From positions 7,206,001 to 7,270,000 of the forward strand of contig PUFA01000077.1 of the NCBI GenBank assembly GCA_003508835.1: a stretch of DNA of 64,000 bases, written 5' to 3'. The notes under the pieces are model-generated. The model was not told where the DNA came from. It saw only the letters and a list, made by a program, of their open reading frames with translations, and ran no database searches. Both the position numbers and the translations under genes were made by a program. The DNA is from Eonycteris spelaea (lineage: Eukaryota > Chordata > Mammalia > Chiroptera > Pteropodidae). This document shows, piece by piece, positions 60,340 through 64,000 of the stretch (positions are counted from its first letter, which is position 1; each line of letters opens with the position of its first letter).

Positions 60340-60440
60340 TCAGTTATGCCACCTACAATTTTGGAGCTGGGAACTAGGTTGGGTTCATCTCATCCTAACT
60401 CCCCATTTACAGATGAAGTGACTGAGGCAGCAGCCTGGAG
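60340..60440 (+). repeat. MIR-type SINE fragment, sense
   Basis: 'acaattttggagctgggaac', 'tcatcctaactccccattta' and 'cagatgaagtgactgaggca' follow an old MIR-type repeat ('gatcatctagtccaaccccctcatt'). Confidence 0.6.
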
Positions 60441-60994
60441 AAGTGAAAACGCGGCCGTCCCGGGTTGGGTTGCCTGGGAAGCCGACGTCGGCGTGCAGAA
60501 GTCTGATGGGGAGTGTTCTCAGAACCCATACCTGTGGGAGGGGAGGGGAAGGCGAAGTGAGACAGGGTCGCACAGGGACAGGTGGAAGTCAGGTTGCGAT
60601 GGTGCAGTCTCAACAGAAGCTTCAGCCAGCGCTGCAGGGACTCCCGAAGACAGGTGACCCTTCAGAGCTGTCCTGGGTCGGGGAAATAAGGCCAGGCTTT
60701 TACACCTTATTGACCAGGGTGCTGGTCACTCCAGGAAAGACCATGATCTTGAGCAAGGTGACCAAAGGGGGACCCAAAGGTGGCTGAGAGCTGAGGACTT
60801 TCTGCCAACAGTGCTCCCAGCCATGTCACCTCTGAGGAGCATCTGGAGGACGCCTCTCGGTGTCCACCACGGTGGCCTTTGGAGTTATTAGTGCCTTATT
60901 CATGGGTTTCCGTCCTGGCTACTTACGGGAGGCAGATTCTGGGTAAGGCTGCTGTAACCCTCAGGATCCTTCACGATAAAATAGGAAAAATAAT

Positions 60995-61290
60995 GTGAGC
61001 GCTAAGGCTTGGTTTCATTTGTGAAATGGGAAGAATGATTGTACGGTCCTCTGGGGAAGGTTGTTTAGAGGGTCCTGTGAGATCATGACGTTCCCAAAGT
61101 ACCTGTTTCTTTTAGAAAATTATTATTATTATACCATAATAAAGTATCAGTGCTAGATACGTAATATTTGCCATGAAAGTTGCTTGATAAGCATTTCATT
61201 AAAAACTGTTCCAGAAACGATCAGTGACTTGCCAGAGGCCAAAGTCAGTGTCAAAGCCAGGGCTGGATGGCATCTTTCTTACACTACTCT
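60995..61290. repeat. MIR SINE fragments, antisense then sense
   Basis: At 60995-61100 'gtttcatttgtgaaatggga' is antisense MIR. At about 61190-61285 'cagtgacttgccagaggcca' and 'aagtcagtgtcaaagccagg' are sense MIR. Confidence 0.6.
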
Positions 61291-61634
61291 TGGGTTTGGG
61301 TTTCAAATCAAGGAATATGGGAGGAGATATCTCTGTGGTGGGTCAGCGTCGTGGAAGGGAGGGCCTGAACGCGACTTGACCCGGGAGAGGCTGAGTCTTT
61401 TGGCTGAGTCACTGGTGTTAGCCTAATGTGAAAATGGGTTTTTCAGAATAGAACCAAGAGGATAAAATTAAATATGAAGTCATCCGAGTAGCAGTACTCC
61501 ATGAAAACAGCGCTGTAGCAGAGGACGATTAACGGTTTGTTTGGGGACAGGTTACGTTGTCCCCAGTGAATATATACGACTGCTCTTTTGTGCGTCTGCA
61601 GCAGACCTGTCCCTCCTCCACCCCCCGCCCCAGG

Positions 61635-61770
61635 TCTAGATTCTGGTCCTGCTGGCTCACTCACTTACTGGATGTTGAACCAGGGATAATTCACTCTCCC
61701 TCTCCGGGCTTGAATTTCCTCTCTAAAATGAGGATCTGGATCTAGGTAAGCCCTTTCCTATCCTATCATG
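61635..61770 (-). repeat. MIR-type SINE, antisense
   Basis: 'gattctggtcctgctggctc', 'tctccgggcttgaatttcct' and 'ctctaaaatgaggatctgga' follow the antisense pattern. Confidence 0.6.
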
Positions 61771-61779
61771 CTTTAATTC

Positions 61780-62730
61780 TTTAATTCCCAATCTACCCTA
61801 CAGCACAGAAAGTTTAAGACAAAACATGGCTGTATTATTCCATGGGTAAATGATCTTATTCCATGTGTACGAAGGAACATGATGTGTTGACCCAAACCTA
61901 CAGATGAAAGTGTTCAATAGCTCTTGCTAACAGACCCTGATATTTACCTTTCAGTGAGAGAGGAGAGAAAATCACTGTTTGTGAGTCAACCACAGTACTC
62001 CATAGTCTTCACAAAATCGTGTCCTTACCTGCATTTTTGTGGAATCATCCAAATTTGTTATTTAACATTTATCGACAATCACTATTTTGCCAGATACCGT
62101 GCAGGGCGAGTTTGTGCAAGTTGAATCCTAGCGTCATCAGTCTAGGAAGAAAGTGGAAAGGTGATCAAGTTCACGAAATGCAAACCTTCTTGCTTTCTAT
62201 CAGAGGACACCTCGGTGTTCAAATTTCGTCTAGACCCAATATCGTAAAGCCCTTATTGTTCATTGGAAGCATCCGTTTTTCACTTTTCCGTTTAGGCCTC
62301 TCTGCTCTGCCGTTACTGTTCTCATGTAATTGGGTTTATGACTTCAGTAGCTCTTGAAATTTCAGCAACTAAACCTGTCATTGGAGACTTATCACACTTA
62401 AGACATTTTCGTATAACTTATTAGTATCTTGAATTCTGGGCATTTAATCAGTATACTTACACTGCAATTTTTTTTCTTTCCTGAATCATTATACATTTTC
62501 ACAGGACAAATATTTAATCCTTATGATTTTGTAACCAAGGGATTTAAAGATTAACTTCGAAAATAGGTCAGGGAAAAACATCTACTTCGGTTTATAGCTA
62601 ATCTGGCAAGGGAGTAAAAAAAAGCAATTTAGAAGCTTTTGAAAAGCATTTGTGAAATCAATTTTATGTAATTTTATGAAAGCTGCTATCTGTATAGCTA
62701 AAGTATGAGTCAGACCTTCCATTAGTTCTG
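61780..62730. other. Intronic DNA, no feature recognised
   Basis: No repeat or gene assigned. Confidence 0.4.
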
Positions 62731-62739
62731 CCGCTCCTT

Positions 62740-62860
62740 CATTCATCCATTTATTATTATTCATCCATTCGTCGTTCATCCATCCTTTTACCAAATATTG
62801 CTCTAGACACTGGGGTAACAGAGATAAATAAAACAGCCGGAGTTGACTGTGTGTCAGTCC
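62740..62860 (+). repeat. ATCC-type low complexity plus old repeat fragment
   Basis: Imperfect 'cattcatcc' units, then 'tgctctagacactggggtaa' and 'cagagataaataaaacagcc', the 'gctaggcactggggatacag' block of an old repeat. Confidence 0.55.
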
Positions 62861-62914
62861 TGTGCCGGGCACTTTGAAACCTGAGAACTGAATGCTTACA
62901 GCTCCACAGTCTGG

Positions 62915-63130
62915 TGTGATGGGGCGAGCGTTACCGTGGGAGTCCAGCTGTTTCCTCCACTCACCGCTAAGCTGTGCGACTTCAGGTGAGACCCATTCTG
63001 GGTCCATTTCCTCATCTCGCAAATGGTATTGCCCACTGTATTTACCTTGTAAGTTTGATGTGAGAATCCAATGAAATAGTGATTTTGAAAGAGCGTTGAA
63101 AAGGAGCAGGCATTATACAAAGACAAGTAA
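62915..63130 (-). repeat. MIR SINE, antisense, near full length
   Basis: 'aagctgtgcgacttcaggtg', 'tccatttcctcatctcgcaa', 'gtaagtttgatgtgagaatc' and 'caatgaaatagtgattttga' follow antisense MIR. The 146- and 99-codon minus frames here are incidental. Confidence 0.8.
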
Positions 63131-63139
63131 TAATCTTGT

Positions 63140-63720
63140 GACTGTGGTTTTGACCCTTCTGTTGCCTTTGAGAAAAGAGATGAGGACGAGCACATTTTTA
63201 TTGTTCCCTTGAGCTAGATTGTGTGTTTATGGTGATCAGCCTTACCATTTCTCCCACATGTACGACTACCCTACTTCCCATCCAAGGGGCAGAGACTTCA
63301 TAATGAGGTAGCTGGGAGAATGATGTCTTCAGCTGGTCGCACTTATTTAGAAAATGTTATTCGACCCATATATGCATTAATTCGACAAGTATTGATTATT
63401 AAGTGCACAGATTAAGTGGGAAGAGAGATGGCTAAGGGATGAGTTGACATCTGTCTTCAAGACGCCTAGACTTGAATTGAAAATTCAAAGTGGCCAAATA
63501 GAAATCATTATCTTAATTGCGGTTTCCCAAGGATCTGTGCAGAGATGTCCAGCTTGGCCTATGTTTGCAGGGGCTGTCTCTCTTAGACACTGAAACGCCC
63601 ATTTATCCCTACTGGGTCGTAGGACAGATGAATCCTAGGGGAAACTAAAAAATTATTTCTAGCTTCGTGTTTGATTTTCTGTTAGGTTTTAGGTCCACCA
63701 TGCTGATGTTCTAGAATGAG
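63140..63720. other. Intronic DNA, no feature recognised
   Basis: No repeat or gene assigned. Confidence 0.4.
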
Positions 63721-63724
63721 ATAA

Positions 63725-63870
63725 AAGGTCTGATCTTTCCTGGACTAACTCGAGACTCCCTCTTCAATATCAGCTCTAGAGTACAGAGCTTTTGCGTTTC
63801 CTCATGTCTGTCTTCCCAGTGCCTAGAACAGCACCTGACAAGCAACACTCATAAAGTGTTTTGAATGAAA
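63725..63870 (+). repeat. L2 LINE 3' end, sense
   Basis: 'catgtctgtcttcccagtgc', 'ctagaacagcacctgacaag' and 'aaagtgttttgaatgaaag' are L2 terminus. Confidence 0.8.
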
Positions 63871-63899
63871 GAAGGTCTCAGTCTCCATGTAGAGTTCTG

Positions 63900-64000
63900 A
63901 TACTCTGATACCCCCAGTAGCGTCTCCTTGAAGACAGGGGCTGTGCTTCATTGGTCTCCAGATTTCCAGTGTCTGGCATGTAATTGGTGTGGGACAGGTG
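63900..64000 (+). repeat. L2 LINE 3' end, sense, cut by the window edge
   Basis: 'tctccttgaagacaggggct' and 'agatttccagtgtctggcat' plus 'gtaattggtg' are a second L2 terminus, directly after the first. Confidence 0.75.

Larger units (their letters stand above)
15499..64000 (+). other. NSMCE2: NSMCE2 intron downstream of the exon (5' part)
   Basis: At least 48.5 kb of intron. I searched for the following NSMCE2 coding segments (the acidic linker and the SP-RING with its Cys/His pattern) and did not see them. Long introns are consistent with my memory of this gene. Everything listed below lies within it. Confidence 0.8.

Noticed and set aside
62582..63022. 146-codon minus frame
   Set aside because: Covers an antisense MIR and an ATCC-rich tract; no protein similarity.
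1..64000. CRISPR arrays, operons, phage or plasmid features, tRNA or rRNA genes
   Set aside because: None seen. Repeats are dispersed mammalian types and there is no compact gene organisation.

Overview
The window is unspliced genomic DNA of a placental mammal. It has long non-coding stretches, very old interspersed repeats (MIR, L2, L1M-type, hAT-Charlie, MaLR-type LTRs), (TG)n microsatellites, and one short protein-coding exon with textbook splice signals. There is no sign of a bacterial, archaeal, phage or plasmid gene set.

The only coding sequence I can support is one internal exon on the + strand at 15345-15498. Its 51 complete codons match NSMCE2 (NSE2/MMS21), the SUMO E3 ligase of the SMC5/6 complex. 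The exon sits between a strong acceptor with a TACTAAT branch site and a GTAAGT donor. The exon carries part of the helical arm that packs on SMC5. The catalytic SP-RING lies in later exons outside the window. Bases 1-15344 are therefore the end of one NSMCE2 intron and 15499-64000 the start of the next.

Layout. 1-15344: intron with MIRs (one split by a 119-bp inverted-repeat element, another by a hAT element), two adjacent L2 copies, a MaLR-type LTR, and a 27-bp minisatellite. 15345-15498: exon. 15.5-25 kb: L1 3' end, a hAT relic, a (CTTT) tract, two MIRs, an L1 fragment and two antiparallel MER5-type elements. 25-38 kb: L2, MIR, microsatellites and a nested L1 pair with an unusually CpG-rich core. 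36.4-40.4 kb: repeat-poor, with a paired AP-1 motif. 40-64 kb: more MIR/L2/L1 remnants, one ancient unassigned repeat family, a TG/CG alternating tract, and a second MaLR-type LTR.

Species. I see no Alu, B1/B2, carnivore tRNA-SINE, ruminant Bov or equid ERE copy, and no young L1. One L1 3' end resembles a type I associate with Laurasiatheria. A laurasiatherian with few recent SINEs, such as a fruit bat, would fit, but this is weak inference.

No novel multi-gene system is present. The best leads are a small TA-flanked inverted-repeat element inside a MIR (641-759), a frame-preserving micro-exon candidate (52730-52759), a CpG-enriched block in an old L1 (about 35741-35900), and candidate CTCF and AP-1 sites. 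Repeat boundaries are read by eye against remembered consensus patterns and may be off by tens of bases.
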